Shown here: positions 9,195-18,172 of the stretch, piece by piece | Position numbering within the stretch: position 1 is the stretch's first letter | How the letters are laid out: every line of letters begins with the position of its first letter | Assembly (NCBI GenBank): GCA_964388485.1 | Contig: CAYMAS010000015.1 | Coordinates: 14,036-78,035 of the forward strand | Length of the DNA stretch: 64,000 nucleotides | Reading direction: 5' to 3' | Source of the DNA: JBCDKH01 sp964388485 | Lineage (GTDB): Bacteria > Planctomycetota > Phycisphaerae > Tepidisphaerales > Tepidisphaeraceae | Position numbers and translations under genes: made by a program | Notes under the pieces: generated by a model | What the model was told of the DNA's origin: nothing | What the model saw: the letters and a program-made list of their open reading frames with translations, nothing else | Database searches by the model: none

Positions 9195-11870
9195 TCAGAC
9201 GCGGTCGTAGATCCAGCCGGGCACCGGATAACGACGCTTGTTGAGGACGGCGACGGCGACGTTGGCTCCGCTCCGCTCGAGCCGCTCGACTGCACGGGCG
9301 GCGGCTTCGCGACGCAGGCCATCGGCTTCCATGACGAGCACCGTCACCTCGGCGAGTGCGGCGAGTCGCGGCCCGGCTTCATCACCGATCCCGTTGCCCC
9401 CGGCGCGGCCGGTGGTATCGAGCAGGTCGAACACGGGCGGCAAGTCGAGCACGACGTGCCGATACCGACGCCGCGCGACGTCAAGAATGCGGCGGACCTC
9501 GGTGGTGCGGGTGACGTTGATCGACAACTCGTCGAGACCGCGAGCTGGCGTGGCGATGACGTCGGGCAACGTCGGCTTGCCGTCGCTGTCAACTTTGGGA
9601 CTCAAGCCGACGCCGGTGCGGCACTTGAGCAGGAGGCTCGGCAGCTTGTCGCCGATGTCGCCGTCGCGTCGTTCGGTGTCTTCGAGCACGCGTTCGGCCA
9701 AAACGCCCGCAAGGTGAGCGGCGACGGTGCTGGTGCCGGCATCGGGTCGGGCGGCGACGACGGCAAGACTCGGCGGGACGCGGTTACCCCGGTCGGCTCG
9801 CTCGCCGTCGAGAATGATCTGCTCGACGAGTCCGCGGGCACTCCGCCAGACGGCACTCGACGCGGCGGGTCGGTGGTCACGGTTGGCGATCTGCAGGTTC
9901 GGCCGCTCGTCCCGACGACGCCACGCCGCGGCATCGCGTGCGACGGCCCAGGCCATCAGGCGAACCGACCGTCCGACGCGACGCTTGGGCTGGGCCAGCG
10001 GCTCGTACTCGGTTCGCTCTTCGGGTTCGGCGTCTTGGACTTCTTCGTCTTCTAGCGACAAGCCGGTGTCGAAGCCACCCGCGTACGCCGGAGCAACACG
10101 TGGCCGCGTGATCGCCTTCGACTTAGCGAAGGGCGAGGTGATGAGGCTGACGGTCTTGTTGCCGAGCCAGATACAGAGGCGGAAAAGCTCACGAATCGAT
10201 GTCGCCAGGATGTACCGACCTGCCGAGAAGACGCCGCGTGCTTGACGCCGCGTGCCGGCGGCGACGTCGGTGCTGCGCCGGCCTGCAGTGCCGAAGAGGG
10301 TGCGGATCGACTGGAGAATGTCGTCGAAGTAGTCGGCCGATCCCTTGGCGACGACTTGCCCGCTTTTGAGCTTCGGGATGCTGATGCACGCACCAGCAAG
10401 GTGCGACGCAGGCTCGCCGACGCGGAGCAGGTCGTCCGGCCGGGCCACGTCGTGATCGAGCGCGTCAGCCGCGAAAGCGACGCCGACCGATGCGAACGCG
10501 GCCATGCAGAGGCCCGCGATCAGGAGAATCGGCCGGTTGGGTCCTTCAGGTGATACCGGCAAGTTCGCCGGCACGCTGATGCTGACATTGCTGATTTCCG
10601 CCTGCTGCAGCTCGCGATCCATGCGGGCAACGCTGTAGGCCTTGGCGAATTCGCCGAGGTCGTTCTCGACGAGACGGGCTTCGCGTTCGAGTTCGTCGAT
10701 CGTCAGCTGCGCGTCGTTGATCGTTGCGAGGCCGCCGCGGGCTTCGGCGAGATCGGCTTCGAGTCGCACCAGCTTCGCCTCCAAGGCCTCCGCACTGGCC
10801 TGCTCCGTCTCGACGCGGAGCGACAACTGTTCGCGAATCGGATTGACGCTCACCGTCGTCTCCGCCGCCACCGTCGCGTCGGCGAGCAGTCGCTCTGCCT
10901 CGGCAATCTGCGCGCGGACGTTCCTGACCTTCGGGTCGTTCTCGAAGAAGCGGCTCGATAGATCCTGCTCTTCGAGACGAAGCTCAGAGATGCGTGTGCG
11001 GAGCGTCTCGATCGAGCTGTTGGGCGAGCCGGTCGTCTGCTGCGTGACGACGTTCGTCGGCATGCTCTCGAGCCGATCCTGCAGCCGACTCGCGGTCGCG
11101 ACGGCGGCGGCGCGTTCGGCCCGGGCGGCGTCGACTTTTGATTCGAGGTCGCCGATGCGGTTGAGCAGGATCCCACGCTGCACGGTCACGTCGGCGACGC
11201 CGGTGGCGTCCTTGTACTCGCGAAGTTCCTTGCGGACGCGGCGAAGCTCGGCCTCGGCGTTCACACGTTGCTCCTCAAAGAAGCTCGTGCCGCTGGCGCT
11301 GCGGAAGACTCCCTGGCGGACGCGGCGGAAGTGGTCGCCGTAGGCCGCGACAACGTCGTGGGCGAGATACGGGTCGGTCGACTCGAACGAGATGTTGAGG
11401 TTGTTCGAGTTCGGCTCGACGGCGACGGCGACTTCCTTCTTAAGGAAGTCGGTTGCTTCGGCGATGGCGGTGTCGGTGGTCGGGTGCTTGGCGTCGATGA
11501 GCCGGTCAGGCCCCAGGTCGCGAGCGACGGCTTCGGCGACGGCTCGGCTGCCGAGGAGGTCGACCTCCGTGTTGAGCTCGTTGTTCCGATTCTGCATCGG
11601 CCGGGCGAATTCGCCGATGGTCGCAGACGGGTCGATGCTGCCCGACTCTCGGCCGAGGCCGACGGTCAGCTTGCTTTCGCTGCGATACGTGTTCGGCAGC
11701 AACACCGCCGCCGCAGTAGCCAAGCCCGCGACGCCGGCGAAGGTGACGAGCGACTTGCGCTTGTGCCGAAAAAGCACGTACAAAACGTCACGCGGCGAAA
11801 AGGCGCTGCGTTGACGAACAACGTCACGCGGCTGCGGCACTTCGACTTTGGGAGAAGGTTTCTTGCTCAC
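9195..11870 (-). CDS. Polysaccharide co-polymerase, Wzc/GumC-like, with degenerate kinase P-loop
   Basis: 891 residues. A short cytoplasmic N-terminus leads to a first membrane helix (about 38-58), a Wzz-type periplasmic domain with long coiled coils (about 60-430) and a second membrane helix (RPILLIAGLCMAAFASVGVAF). Then come a linker of about 200 residues and a C-terminal P-loop-like domain from about 699. The Walker A position reads ARPDAGTSTVAAHLA, without the GK[ST] lysine of BY-kinases. A Walker B-like HVVLDLPPV (about 805) remains, and there is no tyrosine-rich tail. It probably controls chain length and export with the Wza-like lipoprotein encoded just upstream, but ATP binding and autophosphorylation look unlikely. 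Confidence 0.88.
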   Translation of the reverse strand: MSKKPSPKVEVPQPRDVVRQRSAFSPRDVLYVLFRHKRKSLVTFAGVAGLATAAAVLLPNTYRSESKLTVGLGRESGSIDPSATIGEFARPMQNRNNELNTEVDLLGSRAVAEAVARDLGPDRLIDAKHPTTDTAIAEATDFLKKEVAVAVEPNSNNLNISFESTDPYLAHDVVAAYGDHFRRVRQGVFRSASGTSFFEEQRVNAEAELRRVRKELREYKDATGVADVTVQRGILLNRIGDLESKVDAARAERAAAVATASRLQDRLESMPTNVVTQQTTGSPNSSIETLRTRISELRLEEQDLSSRFFENDPKVRNVRAQIAEAERLLADATVAAETTVSVNPIREQLSLRVETEQASAEALEAKLVRLEADLAEARGGLATINDAQLTIDELEREARLVENDLGEFAKAYSVARMDRELQQAEISNVSISVPANLPVSPEGPNRPILLIAGLCMAAFASVGVAFAADALDHDVARPDDLLRVGEPASHLAGACISIPKLKSGQVVAKGSADYFDDILQSIRTLFGTAGRRSTDVAAGTRRQARGVFSAGRYILATSIRELFRLCIWLGNKTVSLITSPFAKSKAITRPRVAPAYAGGFDTGLSLEDEEVQDAEPEERTEYEPLAQPKRRVGRSVRLMAWAVARDAAAWRRRDERPNLQIANRDHRPAASSAVWRSARGLVEQIILDGERADRGNRVPPSLAVVAARPDAGTSTVAAHLAGVLAERVLEDTERRDGDIGDKLPSLLLKCRTGVGLSPKVDSDGKPTLPDVIATPARGLDELSINVTRTTEVRRILDVARRRYRHVVLDLPPVFDLLDTTGRAGGNGIGDEAGPRLAALAEVTVLVMEADGLRREAAARAVERLERSGANVAVAVLNKRRYPVPGWIYDRV

Positions 11871-11881
11871 GAGAATCTGCC

Positions 11882-12607
11882 TTAGTCGAGGGTCGAGTCA
11901 ATGCCGTAGGTGGTGTCGCCCAGCTGGCGAGTGACCTGCAGGCCGTTGGGAATCACGCCGCCGACGTATTGCTCGACGAAGTTGTTGACGTTGGCGATGG
12001 CACTGCGGGGCACGTGCACCGTGTCGCCGGGAGCGAGATAAAACGGTTCCGTCACCTCGCCGCGGATGACGTCGCGCAGGTCGACGCGATAGCCGACGCG
12101 GCTGCCGTCGACGTTCCGCATGACGATGACGTGGCCGATCGCGCTCGTCTGCGGGTCGTACCCGCCGGCCAGCGTGAGGGCTTCGAACACGTTGAGATCC
12201 GCCGGCATCGCGACGGCGCCGGGCTGGCGGACTTCGCCGCTGACGAGCACGCGGCGAGCAAGTGACTCACGGACGATGACGGTGATCGTCGGGTCCTTGA
12301 CGAACGTTGCGTAGGCCCGTTCCAGGTTCGCCCGCAGCTCTTCCGGTCGCTGACCTGCGACGATGACCTCGCCGACGAGTTGCAGCGAGACTGCACCGTC
12401 AGGGCGAACCCGTTGCGTCTCGTTGAGCTCCGGAGCGCTGTAGAACTTAAATTCGATCACATCGCCCGCCGCCAGAACCGTCGGGGCCGTGGTCACGACC
12501 GGTAGTGCCTTGTCGCGGTCGAGGGCCTCGACGCTCGTGCAGCCTGCGACGAGGCAGATCGGCAACAGGGCCAGCAAGTGGCGAAGGTGGCGTGGCGAGG
12601 GTTTCAT
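11882..12607 (-). CDS. Polysaccharide export lipoprotein, Wza family
   Basis: 241 residues from the ATG at 12607. The N-terminus is a lipoprotein signal with the lipobox LVAGC. It is followed by a Poly_export domain (VLAAGDVIEFKFYSAPELNETQRVRPDGAVSLQLVGEV) and SLBB-type repeats (RVLVSGEVRQPGAVAMP, FEALTLAGGYDPQTSA, HVPRSAIANVNNFV). It would form the outer-membrane or periplasmic export channel for the polysaccharide. The co-polymerase begins 11 bases downstream. Upstream open sequence in the same frame is not needed. Confidence 0.93.
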   Translation of the reverse strand: MKPSPRHLRHLLALLPICLVAGCTSVEALDRDKALPVVTTAPTVLAAGDVIEFKFYSAPELNETQRVRPDGAVSLQLVGEVIVAGQRPEELRANLERAYATFVKDPTITVIVRESLARRVLVSGEVRQPGAVAMPADLNVFEALTLAGGYDPQTSAIGHVIVMRNVDGSRVGYRVDLRDVIRGEVTEPFYLAPGDTVHVPRSAIANVNNFVEQYVGGVIPNGLQVTRQLGDTTYGIDSTLD

Positions 12608-12663
12608 GCGAAGGCTCCGCTTCTTGCGTCGCCTCGATGCCGCCGTCACTTGAGCCGCGACCG

Positions 12664-13710
12664 TCAGAAGCCGCGTTTGAGAAAGACCGCCGGCAGCGTC
12701 TTGGCGAGCAGCGTCAGGTCGTGCACCACGCCGCCGAGCCCGCGACTCCGGCCGACGTAGCGAAGGTCCATCCGCATCCAGTCGTCGAACAACACTCGGC
12801 TGCGACCGTGAACTTGCCAGATGCACGTCAGGCCCGGCGTCACGTCGAGGCGGCGTCGCTGCCACGGAAGGCACGCGTCGCTCTCGCTCGTCGGCAACGG
12901 CCGCGGACCGACAAGCGTCATGTCGCCGCGAACGATGTTCCACAGCTGCGGCAACTCGTCCAAACTCGTCTGACGCAACAGTCGGCCGAACCTAGTCACC
13001 CGCGGATCGTGTCGGAGCTTAAATGCCGGCCCGTCCTGCTCACTGCCGACGCGAAGATTTATCTCCTCCATCACCTTCTCAGCGTCGACGACCATCGTTC
13101 GGAACTTGGCGATCCAGAAGACGCGACCGCCGAGGCCCGTCCGCTGCTGCCAAAAGATCGCCGGCCCGCGGCTGTCGAGCTTGACGAGCATCGCCACGAG
13201 CAGCATCAGAGGCGACAGAATCACGAATGCACTACCCGCGGTCGCCAGGTCGACCGCACGCTTCCACGTCGGCAAAGGGCGGCCGAAGCGCGTCGTTTGT
13301 GAGGGCATCTCGATCGCTGGCTCGGCGGTATCGCCTTTGTCAGGTTGCTCGGGATACGTCGTTACCGTCCAGAGCGGACGGTCGGCTTCGGGCATGCGAT
13401 CGACCACGCTTTGAGCGAACGACATGGCCCCCCTTCTCGTCGTTTCCGGCAAAAGGACCGCGTAGCAGTGGCGAGCTCCCTGGCTCAGGCCGACGCAGTG
13501 CTCGCGAGGTGCCGGGCCGAACTCATCCGTCTCGCGTTTGCGGACGTTGAGGATCTGGGCGAGCTGCAGTGTCGTCCGATGACCGCTGGTAGCGAAGACG
13601 ACAACGGTGAAGAGCCGCCCGCTGCGATCAGCGAGAAGTCGGTCACGATGGATGCGACGCCGCACTTCCTGCCGGCTCGGGAGGTCGACGTGAATCTTGG
13701 GCCGCTTCAT
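12664..13710 (-). CDS. Undecaprenyl-phosphate sugar phosphotransferase with degenerate GGDEF-like N-terminus
   Basis: Initiating sugar transferase of the bacterial sugar transferase (WbaP/PssY) family. The C-terminal catalytic domain has the membrane helix AFVILSPLMLLVAMLVKLDSRGPA, FWIAKFRTM, the TSLDELPQLWNIVRGDMTLVGPRP block and GLTCIWQVHGRSR. It lacks the four-helix CoA-binding-like region of WbaP. Instead about 130 residues of soluble N-terminus (RSGRLFTVVVFAT, YAVLLPETTRRGAMSFA) resemble the core and final helix of a degenerate GGDEF fold. I prefer the ATG at 13710, which has a GGAG four bases upstream. The ATG at 13803 would add 31 residues. It probably starts lipid-linked repeat-unit synthesis for this locus. 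Confidence 0.88.
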   Translation of the reverse strand: MKRPKIHVDLPSRQEVRRRIHRDRLLADRSGRLFTVVVFATSGHRTTLQLAQILNVRKRETDEFGPAPREHCVGLSQGARHCYAVLLPETTRRGAMSFAQSVVDRMPEADRPLWTVTTYPEQPDKGDTAEPAIEMPSQTTRFGRPLPTWKRAVDLATAGSAFVILSPLMLLVAMLVKLDSRGPAIFWQQRTGLGGRVFWIAKFRTMVVDAEKVMEEINLRVGSEQDGPAFKLRHDPRVTRFGRLLRQTSLDELPQLWNIVRGDMTLVGPRPLPTSESDACLPWQRRRLDVTPGLTCIWQVHGRSRVLFDDWMRMDLRYVGRSRGLGGVVHDLTLLAKTLPAVFLKRGF

Positions 13711-14277
13711 GCGACTCCAGAAGGTTCGGCCGATACGGGAGACGGGGCGAGATCGTTCCTGAGGTGCGTTGGGATGGGCGTATGACGGGTTCTCGAGCAG
13801 CATTGTCCCTGGATCTCCGGGTAAGGAGTGCGACTCCTGACAGGCTGCGTGGTGCAGCGTGTCGCGGCGGTGGGGCGATCGGCCTGGGCGGGAGCGCTGG
13901 CTGCAGCCCCCTCAGGCTGCAGCCGCACTCCCTAGGCCGCGGCTTTCTCCGTTGCCGCCACCACAGTCATGACATCCGTTACAGCTTCCGGCCCATTTTC
14001 CTCCAAACGGGCGGGCTTATCGGGCTCGTCGGCCACAAGCTACGAGCGAGAACCAGCCCCGCCAACGCGTCTGCGGCTCCAAACCCTGAAAACGCCACGT
14101 TTCGCGTGCAGTTTGTAGCGAATGCGACCAACATGGCGATGCGGCGGGGTGGAGAAGCACAGCCTGCAGCCTCGCGATACAGCGTCTGGTAGACGCGGAG
14201 CAACATCACCAGCTAAGGCGCCCGGATCAGAGCGTCGATGCCACCCGCAAGCGGCGACCGATTCGTCGCGAAACCAC
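13711..14277. other. Divergent intergenic region of the polysaccharide locus, with a palindrome
   Basis: No convincing gene lies in these 567 bases. They separate the minus-strand export operon from the plus-strand sugar operon and so must hold both promoters, though I could not pick a convincing -35/-10 pair. An inverted repeat is present, with arms GGGAGCGCTGGCTGCAGCC (13890-13908) and GGCTGCAGCCGCACTCCC (13915-13932). Short open frames here lack family resemblance. Confidence 0.7.
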
Positions 14278-15537
14278 ATGGTCACGCTCAAGCAATCCTC
14301 TTCCGCCGTCGGCGGCTTTCCGTGCCGACTCTGCGGAGAACCCGTCACCCGCAGCTTCGCCGACCTCGGCGTCCACCCGTTTTGCCAGCGTCACGTCGAG
14401 CCCGACGTCTACTACGACGCGGAGAAAACGTACCCGCTCCACGCCTTCGCCTGCGACACGTGCCGACTCGTCCAGCTGCCTGACGGGCCCGATCCCGCGG
14501 AGATCTTTAGCGACTACGCGTTCTTCTCTGGCTTCAGCGAAACCTGGAAGCAGCACAGCCGCGACTACGCAGGCGAGATGATCGAGCGGCTATCGCTTAC
14601 GAGCGACTCGCTCGCCGTCGAAGTCGCCAGCAATGACGGCACGCTGCTCAAGCCGTTTCGTGACCGCGGCATTCGCGTGCGTGGCATCGAGCCCGCACAG
14701 AACGTGGCCGATGTCGCCAACGACAACGGCGTGCCGACCGAGTCGTTCTTCCTCGGCACCGCGACCGCGGAGCAGTTCGTTCTTCGAAACGGTGCAGCCG
14801 ACGTCGTCGCGGCGAACAACGTGCTGGCCCACGTGCCGGATCTCAACGACTTCGTCAGCGGCCTCGCGACGCTGCTCAAGCCGAACGGCGTCTTGACCGT
14901 CGAATTTCCCCACGTCCGCCGGCAACTTCAAGAGAACCAGTTCGACACGATATACCACGAGCACTGGAGCTACTTCTGGTTCTCGACCGCCAAGCTCGCC
15001 TTCGAGCGGCACGGCCTACGCGTCTTCGACGTGAAGCTCACCGAAACCCATGGCGGCAGCGCCCGTTGCTACTGCTGCCGGGAGAACGCCCGCTTCGAGA
15101 CAAGGCCAACGGTTGCCGAGCAACTGAAGCTCGACGCCGACGCCGGTCGGGAAGACGTCGCGACGTACGACGACTTTGCCGAAACCGTGCGCGAGGCCAA
15201 GCGGAAGCTGCTCTCGTTCCTCATCGACGCCAAGCGCCGCGGCAAGTTGGTGTGTGCTTACGGCGCGCCCGGCAAAGGTAATACGCTCCTGAACTACTGC
15301 GGCATCGGGACGGACATGATCGACTTCACCGTCGACCGCAACCCGAAGAAGCAGGGTAACTACCTGCCCGGCAGCCGAATCCCGATCAAGAATCCCGACG
15401 CGATCGCCGAGGCGAAGCCGGACTACGTCCTGATTTTGCCGTGGAACCTTCGCCACGAGATCGCCGACCAGATGTCACTCATCCGCCAGTGGGGCGGCCG
15501 TTTCGTGGTGCCGATTCCGACGGTCGAAATCTTCTAG
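14278..15537 (+). CDS. Sugar C-methyltransferase-like protein (zinc-binding N-domain, class I MTase, C-domain)
   Basis: 419 residues from the ATG at 14278. The N-terminal zinc-binding domain shows CRLCG and CDTCRLVQLP. The SAM-binding core has VEVASNDGTLLKPF, then ADVVAANNVLAHVPDLNDF and VEFPHV. The C-terminal domain holds GKLVCAYGAPGKGNTLLNYCGI and FTVDRNPKKQGNYLPGSRIPI. This three-part layout matches the TylC3/NovU-type NDP-hexose C-methyltransferases and their relatives. The likely substrate is a nucleotide-activated keto-sugar. It is the first gene of the plus-strand sugar operon. About 135 bases with repeats separate it from the epimerase. Confidence 0.88.
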   Translation: MVTLKQSSSAVGGFPCRLCGEPVTRSFADLGVHPFCQRHVEPDVYYDAEKTYPLHAFACDTCRLVQLPDGPDPAEIFSDYAFFSGFSETWKQHSRDYAGEMIERLSLTSDSLAVEVASNDGTLLKPFRDRGIRVRGIEPAQNVADVANDNGVPTESFFLGTATAEQFVLRNGAADVVAANNVLAHVPDLNDFVSGLATLLKPNGVLTVEFPHVRRQLQENQFDTIYHEHWSYFWFSTAKLAFERHGLRVFDVKLTETHGGSARCYCCRENARFETRPTVAEQLKLDADAGREDVATYDDFAETVREAKRKLLSFLIDAKRRGKLVCAYGAPGKGNTLLNYCGIGTDMIDFTVDRNPKKQGNYLPGSRIPIKNPDAIAEAKPDYVLILPWNLRHEIADQMSLIRQWGGRFVVPIPTVEIF

Positions 15538-15540
15538 TAC

Positions 15541-15666
15541 AGGAGTGAGGAGTGAGGAGTGAGGAGTGAGGCAGACTCAGATCGTGATCCTCACGCCCTT
15601 TCCATCCTCTGCCTTTCCTCTGCCTCTCCTCTGCCTCGCTCCCCACTCCTCGCTCCTCGCTCCTTC
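15541..15666. repeat. 7-bp tandem repeats facing each other between two sugar genes
   Basis: AGGAGTG is repeated four times from 15541. About 60 bases on, from 15636, the complementary pattern CTCCTCGCTCC/CCACTCCTCG runs to 15666. The two blocks can pair, giving a hairpin in the mRNA just upstream of the epimerase ATG. The layout resembles the GAGTACC block at 32428-32520. Confidence 0.8.
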
Positions 15667-15672
15667 TCCGCC

Positions 15673-16818
15673 ATGATCCTCTCCGACCACAAGACCCTGA
15701 CCGCAGCCGACGTTGTTCGTGAAGACGCGGAGTACATGCTCCGCCACCTGAGCGACGAGTTCGAGCGGATGAAGGGTGACAAGCTGCTCATCACCGGCGG
15801 GGCCGGGTTCCTCGGCTACTACCTGACGCACGCCGTTGCCGCTTGGAACAAGACGGCCAAGAAGGACGACCAGATCGCCCTAACGGTGAGCGACAACTTC
15901 ATGCGTGGCACGCCTGATTGGCTCGACGAAATGAAGGACGCTCAAGGCGTGTCGCTCATCAAGTGGGACGTCCGCGACGAGATGCCCGCGGCGTTGCGGG
16001 AGGCGAGGCTCGACTGGGTCATCCACGCGGCAAGCATCGCGAGCCCGACGTTCTACCGGGCCCGGCCGATTGAGACGATCGACGCCAACATCGGCGGCTT
16101 GCGGCAGTTGCTCGACCTGGCTAACACGCAGACGCCCAAGCCGAAGGGCATCCTGTTCTACAGCTCCAGCGAGATCTATGGCGATCCGCAGGTCATCCCG
16201 ACGCCCGAAGATTACCGCGGGAACGTCAGCTGCACCGGCCCGCGGGCGTGTTACGACGAGGCCAAGCGGTTCGGCGAGACGTTGTGCGTCGTCTTTGCCA
16301 AGAGCTGCGGGTTGCCGGTCAAGGTGGCCAGGCCGTTCAACAACTACGGGCCTGGGTTGAAGCTCGATGACCGTCGCGTGGTCAGCGACTTTGCCCGCGA
16401 CATCCTCGCTGGCAACGACATCACGATGCTCTCCGACGGCACGGCCACGCGAACGTTCTGCTACGTCGCGGACGCGGTCATCGGGTACTTCAAGGTGCTT
16501 GTCAAGGGCGAGCCGGGCGAGGCATTCAACATCGGCATCGAGGAGCCGGAAGTGAGCGTTGCCGATTTCGCCCGCGCCATGGCCACGGCGGCGGTCGAGC
16601 TCTTCGACTACAAGGGCGGCGTCGTGACGGCCCCGCCGCCTGATGCGGATTACCTCAAGGACAACCCGAATCGTCGCTGCCCCGTCATGACCAAGGCCCG
16701 CGAGCAACTTGGGTTCGAACCGAAGATCGACCTGAACCAAGGCCTTCGCAAGCTGCTCGCCTGGTACGCCGACCATCCGGCGACGGACGAGGAACAAGTC
16801 CCCTCTAAGGCGGCCTGA
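15673..16818 (+). CDS. NAD-dependent nucleotide-sugar epimerase/dehydratase (UDP-glucuronate decarboxylase-like SDR)
   Basis: 381 residues from the ATG at 15673. An extended SDR with the dinucleotide motif LLITGGAGFLGYYLTHA (about 35-50), the catalytic serine region FYSSSEIYG, and the YxxxK pair in CYDEAKRFGE. PFNNYGPGL and TFCYVADAVIGYF are also typical. The extra N-terminal residues before the Rossmann fold and the Arg/Asn-rich RPFNNYGP segment recall UDP-glucuronic acid decarboxylase. The next gene is a UDP-sugar dehydrogenase that would supply UDP-glucuronate, so UDP-xylose formation is a reasonable inference but unproven. Confidence 0.88.
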   Translation: MILSDHKTLTAADVVREDAEYMLRHLSDEFERMKGDKLLITGGAGFLGYYLTHAVAAWNKTAKKDDQIALTVSDNFMRGTPDWLDEMKDAQGVSLIKWDVRDEMPAALREARLDWVIHAASIASPTFYRARPIETIDANIGGLRQLLDLANTQTPKPKGILFYSSSEIYGDPQVIPTPEDYRGNVSCTGPRACYDEAKRFGETLCVVFAKSCGLPVKVARPFNNYGPGLKLDDRRVVSDFARDILAGNDITMLSDGTATRTFCYVADAVIGYFKVLVKGEPGEAFNIGIEEPEVSVADFARAMATAAVELFDYKGGVVTAPPPDADYLKDNPNRRCPVMTKAREQLGFEPKIDLNQGLRKLLAWYADHPATDEEQVPSKAA

Positions 16819-16819
16819 C

Positions 16820-18172
16820 ATGCCACTGAACGTCACCATCATCGGCACCGGCTACGTCGGCCTTGTCAGTGCCGCCTGCTACGCCAAGCACGGCCACCGC
16901 GTCACCTGCGTCGATGTCGACCCGGCGAAGATCGACAGCGTCAACGCGGCAAAGAGCTTCCTGCACGAACCGGGGCTCGAAGCACTTCTGCAGGCGACGG
17001 TGCCGGACCGGCTCATGGCGACGGCTGACCTCGATGCCGCCGTGTCGGAGGCGGACCTCGTCATGGTCGCGGTCCCGACGCCGTTCAATGCGGCGACGGG
17101 GCAGATCGATCTGTCGTACGTCCTTCGTGCTGCGAAGGCGATCGGCAACGCATTGCCGACGGATCGGCGAGTCAGCGTGATCCTCAAAAGCACCTGCGTT
17201 CCCGGCACCGCCGTCGGGCCGTTTCGCGATGCCGTCGCCACCGGTGCCCGCGGCGACATCGGCATCGGGTCGTGCCCCGAGTTCCTCAGCGAAGGTACGG
17301 CGGTCGACGACTTCCTGAACCCCGACCGCATCGTCCTCGGTGCGAGTGACGAGCAAGTAGCCCGGCACCTTCGCGACCTGCACGCCGGCTTCGGCGACGT
17401 GCCGAGGCTCGAGACGACGCCGACGACGGCCGAGGCGATCAAGTACGCGAGCAACGCCTTGCTCGCGACCTGCGTCAGCTTCGCCAATGAGGTCGCCAAT
17501 GCCTGCGAAGCGGCGGGCGACGTCGACGCGAACGATGTCATGCGCGGCGTGCACCTGTCGCGATACCTGACGAACAACAAGGAGACCGCACCGCTTGCGT
17601 CCTTCCTCCTGCCCGGCAGCGGCTACGGCGGGTCGTGTCTGCCCAAGGACGTCGCGGCGTTGGCCGGCTTCATGCGGCAGCGGGGCGAGACGCCCCAACT
17701 CCTCGACGCCGTCGCAACCACCAACAGCGACCGCGGCCCGCGTCTGGTACGACGCTTGGCTGGGGAACTCGACGGCTTGCAAGGCAGGACCGTCGTCGTC
17801 CTCGGCACCGCTTTCAAACCCGGCACCGGCGACCTGCGGACGAGTCCGGCCGAGCCGATCATCGACACGCTGCTCGGTGCCGGTGCCACTGTCATCGCCC
17901 ACGATCCCGCCGCCGCCGATGCCACCCGAGCCCGCTTCGGCGACTCCATCACGATCACAGCCGATCCCGCCGCCGCATGCCGATCCGCCGACGCGATCAT
18001 CATCAGCACCGCTTGGCCCGAGTACCGCGACGTGCCGACGTGGATTTGCGGCATGACGACGCAACCCGTCGTCGCCGACGGCCGACGCCTTTTGAACCCG
18101 ACCGATGTGTCGCGATATCTCGGCGTCGGCTTGAGCCGCACGACCGACCGCCCGATGAGGAGAGCAGCATGA
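16820..18172 (+). CDS. UDP-glucose/GDP-mannose dehydrogenase family protein
   Basis: 450 residues, beginning one base after the previous stop. The N-terminal NAD domain reads NVTIIGTGYVGLVSAACYAKHGHRVTCVDVD. The central domain has VPTPFNAATGQIDLSYV, KSTCVPGT and EFLSEGTAVDDFLNPDRIVLG. The catalytic cysteine lies in GSGYGGSCLPKDVAAL. The C-terminal UDP-binding domain has LGTAFKPGTGDLRTSPAEPII. It oxidises a UDP-hexose to the uronate with two NAD molecules. The family includes UDP-glucose and UDP-N-acetylsugar dehydrogenases. Its place after a UXS-like gene favours UDP-glucose 6-dehydrogenase. The C-terminus overlaps the next start by ATGA. Confidence 0.93.
   Translation: MPLNVTIIGTGYVGLVSAACYAKHGHRVTCVDVDPAKIDSVNAAKSFLHEPGLEALLQATVPDRLMATADLDAAVSEADLVMVAVPTPFNAATGQIDLSYVLRAAKAIGNALPTDRRVSVILKSTCVPGTAVGPFRDAVATGARGDIGIGSCPEFLSEGTAVDDFLNPDRIVLGASDEQVARHLRDLHAGFGDVPRLETTPTTAEAIKYASNALLATCVSFANEVANACEAAGDVDANDVMRGVHLSRYLTNNKETAPLASFLLPGSGYGGSCLPKDVAALAGFMRQRGETPQLLDAVATTNSDRGPRLVRRLAGELDGLQGRTVVVLGTAFKPGTGDLRTSPAEPIIDTLLGAGATVIAHDPAAADATRARFGDSITITADPAAACRSADAIIISTAWPEYRDVPTWICGMTTQPVVADGRRLLNPTDVSRYLGVGLSRTTDRPMRRAA

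Noticed and set aside
13979..14209. Minus-strand 76-residue frame in the divergent polysaccharide region
   Set aside because: No ribosome binding site, no recognisable motif, and composition looks like non-coding shadow.
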